From Pleodorina starrii (lineage: Eukaryota; Chlorophyta; Chlorophyceae; Chlamydomonadales; Volvocaceae), in assembly GCA_030267565.1 (NCBI GenBank), contig BRXU01000024.1, forward strand, positions 1,782,501 through 1,846,500: a stretch of 64,000 nt of DNA, in the 5' to 3' direction. Below the pieces are notes generated by a model that ran no database searches, had not been told where the DNA came from, and was given only the letters and a program-made list of their open reading frames with translations. Both the position numbers and the translations under genes were made by a program. Below, piece after piece: positions 10,698 to 21,608 of this stretch. The stretch's first letter is position 1. Each line of letters begins with the position of its first letter.

Positions 10698-11222
10698 CTA
10701 TGCTGCACACCATTCGGCGGGAGCATTAGCCGCTGGTGCTCCCGAAGAACCGGCCCTCAGTCCCGTCAGCACCGGGTCTGGTCCACCACCGCCTGCGCCG
10801 ATCAGCACCTTCACAAATGATGCAGTCTGGGTGTACAGCAGTGCAGGGTGGTTCCATGTTCCATCGTGCTGGGGAACCGTCCGCACCCGCAGGGTCTGGC
10901 CCGCTGCATATGCGAGCTCCCGAGCAGCGGGACCCCATCCACCGACCCTCAGGCGCCAGTGGCTTCCCCTGTTATCACTCTCCCACAGAATGGCCTCTTC
11001 AAAGCGTCGCATGGTTTCCATAATATGTATGGTCCCTGCCTCCACCTCTGGCACTTCCTCCACCTGTCGCACTCCGCGAGCTCCACCGACCAGCACCGAC
11101 GAAGCGTCCGACGGTGAGCTGCCTACCGACAGTCCCCATAACTGCATGGCGGTAGGTACCATATCGCACCTTGCAGTCTTGCTGGGTTCCATGGCATAGA
11201 TCTCGAAGCGAAGCGTGCCCAT
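10698..11222 (-). CDS. Hypothetical protein, 174 aa, intronless
   Basis: An ATG (11220-11222) opens a frame of 174 codons that ends in TAG. It is more GC-rich than its surroundings and codon-like, with a mixed, non-repetitive composition. Segments such as METMRRFEEAILWESD and GSHWRLRVGGWGPAARELAY look like ordinary globular protein. I recognise no family, signal peptide or membrane segment. It lies only 193 bp beyond the outer end of the LTR retrotransposon, with a TGTAA motif downstream. It could be a host gene or an accessory ORF of another mobile element. Confidence 0.5.
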   Translation of the reverse strand: MGTLRFEIYAMEPSKTARCDMVPTAMQLWGLSVGSSPSDASSVLVGGARGVRQVEEVPEVEAGTIHIMETMRRFEEAILWESDNRGSHWRLRVGGWGPAARELAYAAGQTLRVRTVPQHDGTWNHPALLYTQTASFVKVLIGAGGGGPDPVLTGLRAGSSGAPAANAPAEWCAA

Positions 11223-11773
11223 AGAGGTAGGCTAACTGTTGCGAGCAACTGCTATGGTGCGTGGAAGCAGGGGGCCCGTGGGGAACGTACGACGCGGCAC
11301 GGCACCATTAGGTCTACTGGAGCGCCTCGCTCGTTAGAGGGAGGCCGGGGCGCGTGGCCGGTTTGGCGTTGCGCTTCCGTCTTTCCGGTCATAAATCTTT
11401 GTGTTTTCCTCGCCCGGGGGTATTGTTCATGTCATGAAATCATGTCTGGACGCTCTGTGCTATCTGAGTCAGAACGTGCTGTATTCTGCTTCAACACGCA
11501 GTTGAAGATGTCTGTGTCCGCTGCTGCTCCCATCTGGTTTAGCGTCGCAGCTGCTGCCCCAGAGTTCAGGGGCTGGACGTGGGTAAAAAAAAACCGGTCA
11601 TTCAGGCCTCCATGGGACCCGTCATGGGTCCACTGGGACGCAGTGCCAACATTGCTGGGCCCAGCAGGTTCAAGTACAAAAGGGAGGCTTATGCGTTAAG
11701 TTTGTCATCAGGCAGACAGAAACGGCTTGCCATGTAAGAATTCTGCACGTCGAAACGTGGGTGAGATGGCTGT
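11223..11773. other. No gene recognised
   Basis: This spacer lies between the 174-aa ORF and the hAT element. Only short frames are present. A seven-to-nine-A run lies near 11585-11594. Confidence 0.5.
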
Positions 11774-11781
11774 GACTCGAT
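11774..11781. repeat. 8-bp target duplication of the hAT element (left)
   Basis: GACTCGAT abuts the left inverted repeat and recurs at 13228-13235 next to the right one. Confidence 0.93.
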
Positions 11782-13227
11782 CAGAGGGAGGGCGGACACT
11801 TCCTATGCCGTACTGGTTTCGGGGGTAACTTGCATGGGAAGTCCGAATAGGACGGTGTTCCAATCATGGCGCTTGGTAATGTCAGCATTGTTACACATGT
11901 TTTCAGTATCATTTCTGTAAGCCTTTCAATTTTCCATATCGACACCTTAACTTCTAATCAGAGCCTATTCCGTTGTCAAGATGCTTCGCCATAAAAGCCA
12001 ATAGCATATTCCTTGACATCGTATTAATCTTTTGTACATAGCGCTGGCGAGGAAGATTTTAGGCGACCACGGCGTCCGCAATCCCTCCGCCTCGTGCTTT
12101 ATAGCCAGTGGACCATATTGCAAACGGAGCAGGACGTTGAATAGCGAATTCATTAAACAATCTACGTAAAATCATAAGTTAGAGCAGCGATGGCATAGCG
12201 TTGACATGCCTTCGCCGGAGGCGGCATCTCCCTCCGTCCAGTACTCCACGGTCAGGCAACCATTTGCTCGGATGATTGGCGGGAATCCATCCTTAAGTGC
12301 CATATATTTTACGTAAAATCTAAAACCCAACGTAATCGCAGAGTAGTCGGGACCTGCGGCCCATGGACGCGATGGTCCCCCCAGCGCTGCTAGCCGGTGT
12401 CACGAGGGCGAATGGCGTCCCCTGGTAGGTCACGCCCTTCTTAGAAGGTAGCAGCCCGCAGATATCGAATCAACAGAGCTTGAGAGCTTGAACATACATA
12501 TAGTTTGTGCCACCTTCCTGCTCCGTCATGGTAACGCAGGTAAACCCCCTCGTTTCCAGCTTGATCCCCCGTCCGATAATAATGAGCTTTCAGACCACGA
12601 GCCTGTTCATGGCGCGGATGAAGCTCGCCCACCCGCGAGGCGTGGGTAAGTATTATGCACGTTCTTGGTGTTTGTGTTCGCGTTCTTCTTAGCGGGCGTT
12701 GTACCCATGCAGGCGTCCGCCAGGGAGGAAGGGCAAGGGCTCTCGTTTCGGAGACGGGGGCGTCGGCACCCTTCAGTACGCGGCGGTTGCAAGATGCGCC
12801 CCGGAGCGCTAGGAAATAAGCGGGACTAAAGCAATCGCACCGCAATTGTCAACATGCATATGCATGTAAGCTAATGCAGAATTGGCATCCAGCGCTTCGC
12901 AGCGCATACGCCGGTCCGGCAACTGCATGCTCCATTTTGGACGGCTGGTGCAACTTTTTGGTACCAGCAAAGCCACCTGAGGTTATCATGTTATGCAGTA
13001 TACATGCAATAGTGATACGAATAGTTAAACAGACAAAGCGCGACATGTTTCGGGCCGGAACCAGACAAAGAACTTTTGTGACTGCAAGCTGGGGTCCAAG
13101 TGGTTTTTTGTGAACCTTGTGATAGCCTTTATACTGCTAAAATGATTGGAACACCGTCCTATTCGGACTTCCCATGCAAGTTACCCCCGAAACCAGTACG
13201 GCATAGGAAGTGTCCGCCCTCCCTCTG
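11782..13227. mobile_element. Non-autonomous hAT-type DNA transposon (1,446 bp)
   Basis: The ends are perfect 86-bp inverted repeats (11782-11867 and 13142-13227) beginning CAGAGGGAGG, flanked by a perfect 8-bp target duplication. An 8-bp duplication with ends starting CAG is the signature of the hAT superfamily. The 1,274-bp interior has only short frames; the longest (12441-12845, minus, 134 codons) shows no hAT transposase or dimerisation motif. Mobilisation would therefore need a transposase encoded elsewhere. The identity of the two arms suggests recent activity. Confidence 0.92.
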
Positions 13228-13235
13228 GACTCGAT

Positions 13236-14424
13236 AAACAATGTAGCTTGAACCTCACATAGTTTGTGGCCTAAGTGTGTGGGTTAAGAGTAAGCTATGC
13301 TTGGTTGGTGTCGACCTGCTGACATGTCAAATAGCAGGCTACCGCGCTACCCTGTCAGTGCGGCATGTTCGTCCATGTACAACATCGTACAAGCGTATCG
13401 CATAAAATCCCGCTATCCCGGCCTCGGTAACCGTTGCAACGTCTGCAAGGTTGTGCACTTTCCTTGCTTACGTAGAGTTATGACATCCTAAATAAAATTT
13501 TAATAGGATATATACCGTGCACCGGTTTATCACCCTCGACATATAGTGACACGCCAAAAGCGCTTCGCTGTAATATTTATTTACGGCACGGGAATACCGA
13601 TTTCTGGCGCTGCGGTCCTCTCCGTGCAGCTTGGACAAGTCGCGGCATGTCACCTGGTGAATGCGCATGACCAGTTGCCGGTTTCAGTGGACTGTAAAGG
13701 TACACTACTTTCATCCGGTTTGCAGACATGAACCCGTCGTTGAGTGGCTTGCAACACGACGAGGTGGTTGCTGCGCTCGCACGCGTGGCAATAATCGCTC
13801 TGTCGCTGGCGGCAGTTGTATTGGCCACTCGCGCTGCACAGGCAAGACGGTCGTTCCCATGGGCAGATTGGGCGAACATGCAACCAGTGCCACCGCCTTC
13901 TGCCAATAGTAGGCAATTTTCGGCGCCGGCTGCCAGGGCATAAGCGCAATCTGCAAAGCACTCCGTTTCAGCTACGGTTTCTGCGGTTGAACATAGGGAA
14001 GCACGAAATGCTTGCAGAATTAGCAGACGGCTTTGGTAGGCTATCGCGTGAACGGTTACATGCGGCGACCTTCCCCCATTGTTGCCGTACCTTGTGTAAG
14101 GCTCCCGCTCCCTGTGCTCCCTCTCGTTACTATTTCGGTTCACTTCGGCAGGTATCATTCGACAGAAGCCAGGCAGCACGGGTGAGTGTGTCCCTTTCTA
14201 TGCACGAGTGGGCAACCAAAGGGAACCTCTGGGGACTGTCGTGAACGTACTGCTCTCCCGACACTTTCAGCTTCTGCAGCCCCACTCGAACTATTCTTCC
14301 CGCCAAGATGCTTCTAGTCAACGATGCATTCGTGCGGAGCACACAAACCACCGCACTTTCACATTTGATGGCCCACCACACTACCTAGTAGCAACCAGCG
14401 CCGGCTGGCTTTTCGCCGCGTTTG
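13236..14424. other. No supported gene
   Basis: Many short frames overlap on both strands at 13577-14244, in GC-balanced sequence without recognisable motifs. No splice-consistent model emerged. Confidence 0.4.
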
Positions 14425-14500
14425 GCGCTCATGTCTTGTTTGACGCTCATGTCTTGTTTGGCGCTCGTGTCTTGTTTGGCGCTCATGTCTTGTTTGGCGC
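14425..14500 (+). repeat. 18-bp tandem repeat, about 4.2 copies
   Basis: Unit GCGCTCATGTCTTGTTTG is repeated head to tail with single-base variants. Confidence 0.9.
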
Positions 14501-14615
14501 ACCATGGCTTGTGAGACGCTTCCCAATAAGCCGATCACGGCATGGCCAAAGCGGCTGACCCGTTTCCTCTCCCCCAATCCTCCTGCCTTGCCGCCATGGT
14601 CCATGTAAGGCCCGC

Positions 14616-16022
14616 ATGGAGGCCGTCGCATCATCCCAGCAGCGACTCAGGACGCTCGCCGACCGCAATCTACTGTACAGAACTGCAGCTGCTGACACAT
14701 CAGCCACACTACAAACGAGTGACGGGTTTGTCGCCTTAGCCGCCTCGCCGTCGATGACCCGACAGCGCTGGTGTGACGCTGGGGACTCCCATGACGCGAG
14801 CTTGGGAGGCGACCCGTGCAACCAACCCGACGCAGCCGCCCCCGCCGCTCACGGCTCAGGCGCCAGCGACTCGTGCAATACCCCTCCTGCAGCACCCCCG
14901 GCCTCAGGTCCGACGGCGCTGCTCGCCGCCGCTGCAAGCGCCCTTCTGCACCGTTGCCACGCCCAGGCTGGCTGCAGCACTCAATCCTCTGGGACCTGTT
15001 CATCCGCATCCACGCAGCCTCGAAGCATTGGCAGCGGCACGAGCAACAATGACAACACGACCGCGTCGACGACCGTGGCGACGGCGGCGCCGGCGGCGCG
15101 GTGGGACTGGGACCTCGACTGCAGCCTCAGCGGGCAGCGGCCTGCGGGTGGCAGTGCCGGCGGCGGCGTTTCGCCCGGATTGCGGCTTCAGCACCTGAAG
15201 GGTAGCGACAGCCTGCTGGAGACGTGTCGGGTGCTGGCCAGCGTGCCGCAAGATACCATTACCAGCACACGACAGGCAAGACGGAGTTCCGGGTTTGGAC
15301 GGCTTGCAGTTTCACTGTTGGGGGGCAGACTTGCAGGCTTTCGAACGAGTGTTTTGTTTCCGACCGGTGACCGGAGGGTCGTCGGATTGAGAATTTGGGA
15401 TTCGCTGCTGGGACAAGAAATGGTGTTGATGGACCGCTGGTGGTCCAGCGGCAGATCGGGTGCCTCGTCCTGTCCTTATGTGGCTGTCTGTCCGGGTGCT
15501 TCCTGGTGTTTCCTGGGGCTGGCTAGGTAGTGGCCATCGACGGGGCGCGCCCCGGGCGCTCAGCGCTTGGTGTCCATTCACGGGCGGGCGGGCGGGGGCC
15601 GCGAGTTCCCCTGACCGCCTGAACGGCTGCCTCTGGGCCCCCTTTGGGGCTGCCCCCGGGTCTTCCGGCTGGCTGGCGGTTGTTAGCTGACGCTGCCGCC
15701 CGCAGCCTTGCGCAAGAGCAATACCTCAAGTTTTGGGCAACCAGCCGTTACCAACCACCACACTCCACCACTCCACCGTCCACTTTTACCCGCACACCGC
15801 ACACCGCAGGTCCTTGCGACCTTCAACTACGACTATTCGGCGCTGCACCGTCGCGAGAGCAGCTACGTGAGCGGCTCCAGCAGCAGCTGGCGCACCAGGA
15901 CACATGTGTAAGCAAGGGCAAGGGCAAGGGCAAGGGCAAGGGCAAGGGCAAGGGCAAGGGCAAGGGCAAGGGCAAGGGCAAGGGCAAGGGCAAGGGCGGT
16001 GTAGCGGCCGTCACAGGGCAGG
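14616..16022 (+). CDS. Possible low-complexity protein gene, exon structure unresolved
   Basis: An ATG at 14616 opens a GC-rich, Ala/Ser/Thr-rich frame. It looks coding up to about 15250, including WDWDLDCSLSGQ and a leucine-rich stretch LRLQHLKGSDSLLETCRVLA. After this the frame loses coding character. Later coding-like segments near 15700-15910 (for example REQLRERLQQQLAHQDTC) follow plausible acceptors. A donor-like GTAAGC at 15908 directly precedes the CAAGGG microsatellite, which would then be intronic. The spliced product is unknown and I recognise no family. This could be a real Chlamydomonas-type gene or chance open sequence in GC-rich DNA. Confidence 0.3.
15913..15996 (+). repeat. 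CAAGGG microsatellite, 14 units
   Basis: Fourteen perfect copies of the hexamer. The Lys-Gly and Ala-Leu runs seen in translation come only from this repeat. Confidence 0.95.
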
Positions 16023-16934
16023 TCCCGTGTTGACCCGTTGAAGCCTTCACCGAGCATCAGAACTTGCAGACATGCAAGAGGCCTGCAAGAGTTCTGTTGG
16101 GCGCTTGGCTGCTGGATGTCGTGAGCTGCAGCTGGGCGGGCTGCAGGAAGGCCGCGTGGGTCGTATCTTGAGGCCTGTATGGCAACGGCATGACACACAG
16201 GCCAGATGTTCAGCCAGGCCAAGCCCACTGATGACCGTGATAACAGCCATGACTGACATGACCGGGTTCGGACCAATTCAGTGCAGCGGGTGCCACAGCG
16301 GGTGGCAGACGGAAGCCGACTACGGTACGTGCTTCGCCCCTGCTCTGGCTACACAGACCGGAATGTCCCATCACGAGACGGGCATTGCGTGTGAGACGAG
16401 CATGCGGTTAGCGTGGGAGGAGCTTTACCAGAACATGCCGGAAAATGCCGGTGCATGCACCGGGCCGGTTGCAAGGCGCGAACTGAAGGTTGGGTGTAGA
16501 GGGACCACCGGATGGGTGAAACGCGCGGGGGCTGTAAGGCCGGATCGGGAGCGGCGTGTGTGCGGTGATCGTGATTGCTATGGAAGGCGTGCTGGATAGG
16601 GCTGGATGTCGTATATACTGAGTAAAGATTTGACTTGTACGGTATAAGGCTGTGTATTGAACGATATACTCCATACAAATTCGTATACGATTCGCAGATA
16701 TGTTTTTGGGGCTACTTCCTCAGCTCAAAGTCATGTTTTTTACCGGAGGACAAGCCTGCCTGGTGTTGTCTGTGACATGTGTTGCGCGCGTTTCGTCAAA
16801 GGATTATCGCGAAGCCCGGTCCCACTTGGGGGGGTTGGGGTGCACAACCACACAGCCACACATGCACGCGTGTTCGTACTCATTCATAACCCCTGCACGA
16901 TCGTCGTGCAGTCATGAATGCTGTCATAGTGTTT

Positions 16935-16976
16935 GGGCGGAGCCCCAGCGCGAAGCTCGTTCGGGGGGCCCCGCCG
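16935..16976. repeat. Hairpin, CCCCAGCGCGAAGC type
   Basis: Arms GGGCGGAGCCCC (16935-16946) and GGGGCCCCGCCG (16965-16976) pair imperfectly around a loop starting AGCGCGAAGC. A better paired relative is at 21461-21501. It probably marks one end of a repeat family. Confidence 0.7.
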
Positions 16977-17350
16977 TGCCCAGCCACCTAGGTTAAGCCC
17001 GGTCCGTCCTTCCGTCTTTCCGTCTTTCCGTCCGGCTGTAACGACCAATCTTCATCTTTCGCCCAACTGTCACGTCACGCCATAATAGCGTTCCATGGTG
17101 TCCAGCTTCACTCGAACGTCGCGAAGCGTTTCAGTAAGAACAAGGTCCCTCAAGGTCCACAGTCCCCATGGAACAAGGCTGCAGTCAAACCAGTGCCTCT
17201 TGCGCTACACTTCATTCCAACAGGTGCCTTGTATCAAGGTAATTATAATATGAGGTGACGGCATGTGTTATTTGGAGTATCCACTTGCCGCGACCATCTT
17301 CGCGCTAGTTTGCACAACCCTGCACAACCATTGCGGCAGATTGCGGCTTG

Positions 17351-17443
17351 CCCGGGCGGTGTTATGTGCTAGCAATCCGTTATTATGGATGTAACAAACG
17401 GTTGTTACATCCGTAATGACAGATTGCACATAACAGGCGGGAA
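17351..17443. repeat. Long foldback hairpin
   Basis: Two arms of about 45 nt form an imperfect palindrome with a 3-nt loop; the inner stem GGATGTAACAA/TTGTTACATCC is perfect. The arms share TTATGTGC, AATC, GTTATTA-type and GGATGTAAC blocks. It could be a small foldback transposon, or the template of a hairpin RNA. Confidence 0.75.
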
Positions 17444-17459
17444 CCAAATACACATTCTG

Positions 17460-18599
17460 AAGCGCTTTTCAAGCTGTTCACTTGGCTCGTCAGGTCCGGC
17501 GTCGCTTGCTCCCAGCGAAGAGCACCTGCACAGCGGTCGGCGGGCGGACGTGCCGTCGCAGGAAACTTCGAACCTGCTCTGCCGTCCGTGGTACGGAATT
17601 CGAGGTACGTCACAATCCATCGTGCCAGGGTCGTCACGCTTCCCGTGCGCCACAAGTCGGGCTGTTAGGGGCGGTTGCTCTTGTACTGTTTTACCCCCCC
17701 CCTCCTGCAAGGTGACGTCCTGCGGTGGTGCATCTCCAAGTGGACTCACGTGCCTACCTCGAGCGTGTTTTATCAACAGCCTTGGTGGCCGGCAAGTCCT
17801 TCCTTTCGCTGCTTCATCTGTTGTCGGCCCAGTGTGCTCCGTCCTGTCAAGGGCGCGTTCATGGGCCGCGCGCAAACTGGCACGGCAGGCGCTTGCCTAC
17901 CTTTGTCGGCCCATGCTTGCCTTTGTCGGCCCGGCCCGGCCCATGAAGATGCCCCGTGCGGCACATCCTCTGCGGCATCAGAGACCTGCACAATGGGCTC
18001 ATAGTGATCTCCAATGCGAGCAAGAGCCAGGTGCAGCTGCAGGGGAATAGATCGAGGAGCTCCAACATCCGTCGCCGCCCTCAAGGCCGTATGTCGTTCC
18101 TCCGGCCGGACAAACAAAACGCCGGCCGAAGGCCGGCGTTCGTCCACCAGCCAAACGAAAGAAATGGACCAAAAAGTACCCCGTTCATCTGGCCGGACGA
18201 ACGAGATCTCTGTTGGCTTTGGCTCGCGTCCGGGCCTGGGCCCGTGGCCCCGTGCCCAGGCCCGCGCCGAGGCGGGCCGGGGTGTCGGATCACATGACTG
18301 CACACGAACGAACCATCTGCCTACCCCGGACTCCCCCCCCAAGCGTGCAACGCAGAAAGCAAAGCTGGAAATAAAGGGGTGCACATAAAATCAGGTGCGG
18401 AGAGATGCACACATGGTACTTCCAGCTATGATTGGACGACAATTATCCCCCTGTCGGCAAGGCCGAGACACTAAGATAAAATGTCAGAAGTCCGGCGCAC
18501 CAAGTCTGCACGCAAGCAGGAAACACCTGGATCTTCACGTAAGCTGTACTACGTTACAGAACTCGAAAGCAAACAACCTAGACTGACGTAGAACCCACA
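17460..18599. other. No supported gene
   Basis: Overlapping frames on both strands (up to 221 codons) have no recognisable motif. A perfect 10-bp stem with 3-nt loop, AACGCCGGCC-GAA-GGCCGGCGTT, lies at 18118-18140 amid several CCGGACGAAC-like motifs. Confidence 0.4.
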
Positions 18600-19203
18600 T
18601 ATACGGGTAGGTGCGCCCAATATGATACACCCCGTATTATGATACAAGAATTTATTTTGTCGTGATGCTGCATTCACAAATCTTCAAATAATTATCCAAG
18701 ACGTACAATTGTACAATTTACATGCAGTAATTTTTCATGCGCGGAATTGCCAAGCATGTGCCATCTACAGCGACAGCGTTGTTTTAGCCTTCCACTTGTT
18801 GCCACCCAGCCAGCCACCCACCCACCCACCCAGCCACCCACGCACCCAGCCACCCACCCAGCCACCCACCCACCCACCCACCCAGGATGCCTATATGATA
18901 TTTCTATGGGAAGGATGCAGGAGGGGGGGTGTTCCGCTCAACTGAACCGCCTTTCCGTACGGAGTTCCTATGCGTGTGTATCACAATAGGGTACCTGTAT
19001 CACAATAGGGTGCGAGTACCCAACCCCGTTTCCCGTGGGCTAATTCCTGCTAATGTTCAAACTGTTAGCTGAGATGCAGGCGAGGTACAACTAACACATA
19101 TGAGGACACCTCTGAATTTTTTCGGCATTTGTCGTGCGCTGTAACATATTGTTATGTCGGTTCAAAGACTAACTGTATCATATTGGGCGCACCTACCCGT
19201 ATA
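18600..19203. mobile_element. Possible inverted-repeat DNA element (about 600 bp)
   Basis: A perfect 30-bp inverted repeat pairs 18600-18629 with 19174-19203. Its outermost bases on both sides are TA, so it can be read as 28-bp terminal repeats starting TACGGGTAGG flanked by a TA duplication, as in Tc1/mariner-type MITEs. The interior carries a CCAC/CCAG microsatellite (18802-18884) and duplicated GTATCACAATAGGGT motifs near 18980-19010. No transposase is present. Confidence 0.65.
18802..18884 (+). repeat. CCAC/CCAG tetranucleotide microsatellite
   Basis: A nearly uninterrupted run of CCAC, CCAG and CACG tetramers. It produces the WVGG frames on the opposite strand. Confidence 0.92.
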
Positions 19204-20070
19204 CGTAAAACCTCAATATCCGGAAATAGGACGGTAAACTGCCGGTGACGGTAAACTGGCCCGACAGGGGCCTGTGGCCTCTGTGGCATGCAGTTAACTG
19301 CAGCCATGCCCACTACCCAGACAATCGAAGCCGAGTAGTACCTCGAAGGTAAGCACACAGTTTACAGTAGTACTGTAACACCACTTGTAACATTTGATGA
19401 CCTTTCCGTTCCGGACAGCTGCACATCCTTTCCTGTACTTTCTCAGTGGACGCCAGTGGTTCAATGGACCCTGCAGCTCTGGACGCCACTGAGGGCGTAC
19501 CTGCCTGCCCCTGCTAATGCAGTTCGCGAGCCTTGTACTGCAGTACTGCAGCAGTGACCCGGACGTAGTCGTAGTCGAGTAAGCGGTGAAACGTCCACGT
19601 CAAGGGGTCCACGGAAACAGACGCGATAAGAAGAGGGTAAATTTTCAGGGCCCCGCACCATATGAAAACTCCCAGTTGCTGGACGGAGGCCCTAGAATAC
19701 CACCCTCTCCTTAGCCTCCGAGCGCGTTCGGGGGCCCCCGCCCGCCGCCCCATGCCATAGGGTTGGCTGTGCCCGTCCGTCCGTCCGGGCGACCGGACCG
19801 TACCGGACATCCGGCCGTAACGACGGATTATAAACTTTCAATTCATACTAATAGCTATTTACATGTTTTATTGCAACCTTAATTTATTTTGGTCAACGCG
19901 AATCGGTTTAGTATGAAAGGATATGAACAAGTTCCACGGTCTCCACGGTCTCCACGGTCGGGGATGTTCCCCGATAAGGGCCTCACAACCAAAACCACGC
20001 GGCGCGCGAACCCAGCGCTCAAGAGTGCGGATGGCATGCTACCGTTGTCGGCCAGGGTTGAAACCTGCGA
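19204..20070. other. No gene recognised
   Basis: Repeat-like DNA with short duplicated motifs (GGTAAACTG pairs near 19230-19255, a CCACGGTCT triplicate near 19935-19955, CGTCC tetramers near 19775). No boundaries were defined. Confidence 0.45.
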
Positions 20071-20710
20071 GTGACAGACCCGCGAAGCTGCATAGACAGG
20101 GCTTTAAAAACCGTGAACGGGACTGGACACTGGAGCGCTGTCAGCACTTCGAACTCCACTTACCAATGTATCGTATCAGTGCTCCACAGGACGAGCGAGG
20201 CAAACCAGCGGCACGGTTCCTCCCCCCCGAGAAGACGCCAGCGCGAACAGATGATACCCGGCATGAACCTCCGAGTGGAGTTTCCGCATACAGCGAATGA
20301 AGTCGCCTACCGTTTGGGTTTGCCTCCAGGTACAAGGAATCACGATCGATGTGTTCCACTCTTCCACATGTCTCTTTTGCGCCCGAGAGCGATCGCGCTC
20401 CGAAGCCCCAGCCGACTACGGCTTGCTCGTTACATACTTCCCCCCCTTAACGACCAGCCGACTACGGCTTACTCGTTACACCCACAACCGAAGATTGTGG
20501 AGGGGGAATTGGTTGAGGCAATTTCGGACAATCGGGTGGTCACACGCACACAAGCGTCGTAAAATGCGCTATTGTTTTATGCGTTGGAATCGTCAGGGTC
20601 CCGAGTATGACTCGTGGGAGCCCGAGGCGAACACGGGCGAACCTAACTGTGCGGATTTGCTTCGTGCGTACTGGCGAGCACGTCAGCCAGGCGCGTCGTT
20701 GTCGTCCCAA
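20071..20710 (+). pseudogene. Ty3/gypsy (chromovirus) integrase C-terminus and chromodomain, frameshifted
   Basis: Around 20296-20330 the frame reads EVAYRLGLPPG, followed by FHMSLLRP. This matches the conserved AYRL-LP...FHVSLLKP segment at the end of gypsy integrases. Further on, IVEGELVEAISDNRVVTR leads into a chromodomain, but only after a frameshift near 20555: the neighbouring frame continues with MRYCFMRW, YDSWEPEAN and CADLLRAYWRAR, ending in a Ser/Gln-rich tail and TAG near 20735. In intact elements this domain targets integration to modified chromatin. A 48-bp tandem duplication (CAGCCGACTACGGCTT at about 20408 and 20456) further disrupts it. No reverse transcriptase or catalytic integrase core remains upstream. 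Confidence 0.85.
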
Positions 20711-20920
20711 TCGCAGTCGTCCGCACCAACTAAGTAGTCGTCGCCAACACCTGTGGTCTCGCCACCGCAGACCAAGTCCGGCCGGGCTATTCGTGCGCCT
20801 ATTCGTTTCACTGTTTTTTTCGCGCTTTCTCCATTGCCAGTGGGGTACCTTCGACCCTGCTTTCACATGCGCAAGCATGGCGGCATGGATGGGGCATGAC
20901 TGCCGGAACGTCAGAGGGTC

Positions 20921-20932
20921 AATGACGGGGAA
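20921..20932 (+). other. Possible purine tract before a decayed 3' LTR
   Basis: AATGACGGGGAA is followed by TGATGTAACGC, similar to the purine tract/LTR junction of the TRIM. It fits the 3' end of the gypsy remnant. No second LTR was found, so this is tentative. Confidence 0.35.
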
Positions 20933-21460
20933 TGATGTAACGCGCAAGAGCAGTTACAATTCTCTATCGTATCTTCCGCAATTGGTTATTGCGGTTACAC
21001 CCTTGGTCGTCAGACGATAAGGGAGTTGAGGACTTTGTCGTACGCCTTGTCGTACATTCGCGGAGCCGTTGTAGGTAAGGCGGCTCCACCATCCTCTTCG
21101 GGGTCTTTTGGTCCCATCCACTAATGGACGGTTTTTGGTAAGTGCGCGTTTTGTAATTCCACGGCTTTCCGTACGCGCCGCGCCGATCAGTTCATGCTGC
21201 GGCTTCGATTCGCATTTGCTATGTGGCCTTGTGAACCCTTGCGAACCAGCGCCATGCGCCGCGCATAGGCCAGCACTGTCTGCGCCCTGTGATTTGTGCG
21301 ACTCTGTGTCCCTCGCCAGTTGGGCACAGCGGAAGGCGCAGGAGCCAGCGCAGGGTCAAGTGATGCAGAAGCGGCAGAACGGCGTCTCGGCAGCTCACGC
21401 CGCGGCAGGACGGGGACGATGATGACCAACACGCACTGATGCAGCGCCCATCCCGTTTTT

Positions 21461-21501
21461 GGGCGGGGCCCCAGCGCGAAGCGCCCAGGGGGGCCCCGCC
21501 C
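21461..21501. repeat. Perfect 12-bp stem hairpin
   Basis: Arms GGGCGGGGCCCC (21461-21472) and GGGGCCCCGCCC (21490-21501) enclose a 17-nt loop starting AGCGCGAAGC. It is a better preserved form of the hairpin at 16935. Confidence 0.85.
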
Positions 21502-21608
21502 TGTAGGATTGCCCATGTTCCCGGAGCAATCGAAGATTGCGGAGGGATACGACCCCATAATTGTGAGCCGTCTGTCACACGTCAAGTAGGGCGCTCAGGG
21601 CTTTGGCA

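Noticed and set aside
15823..16276. Leu-Pro and Ala-Leu repeat proteins on the minus strand
   Set aside because: These are translations of the CAAGGG microsatellite.
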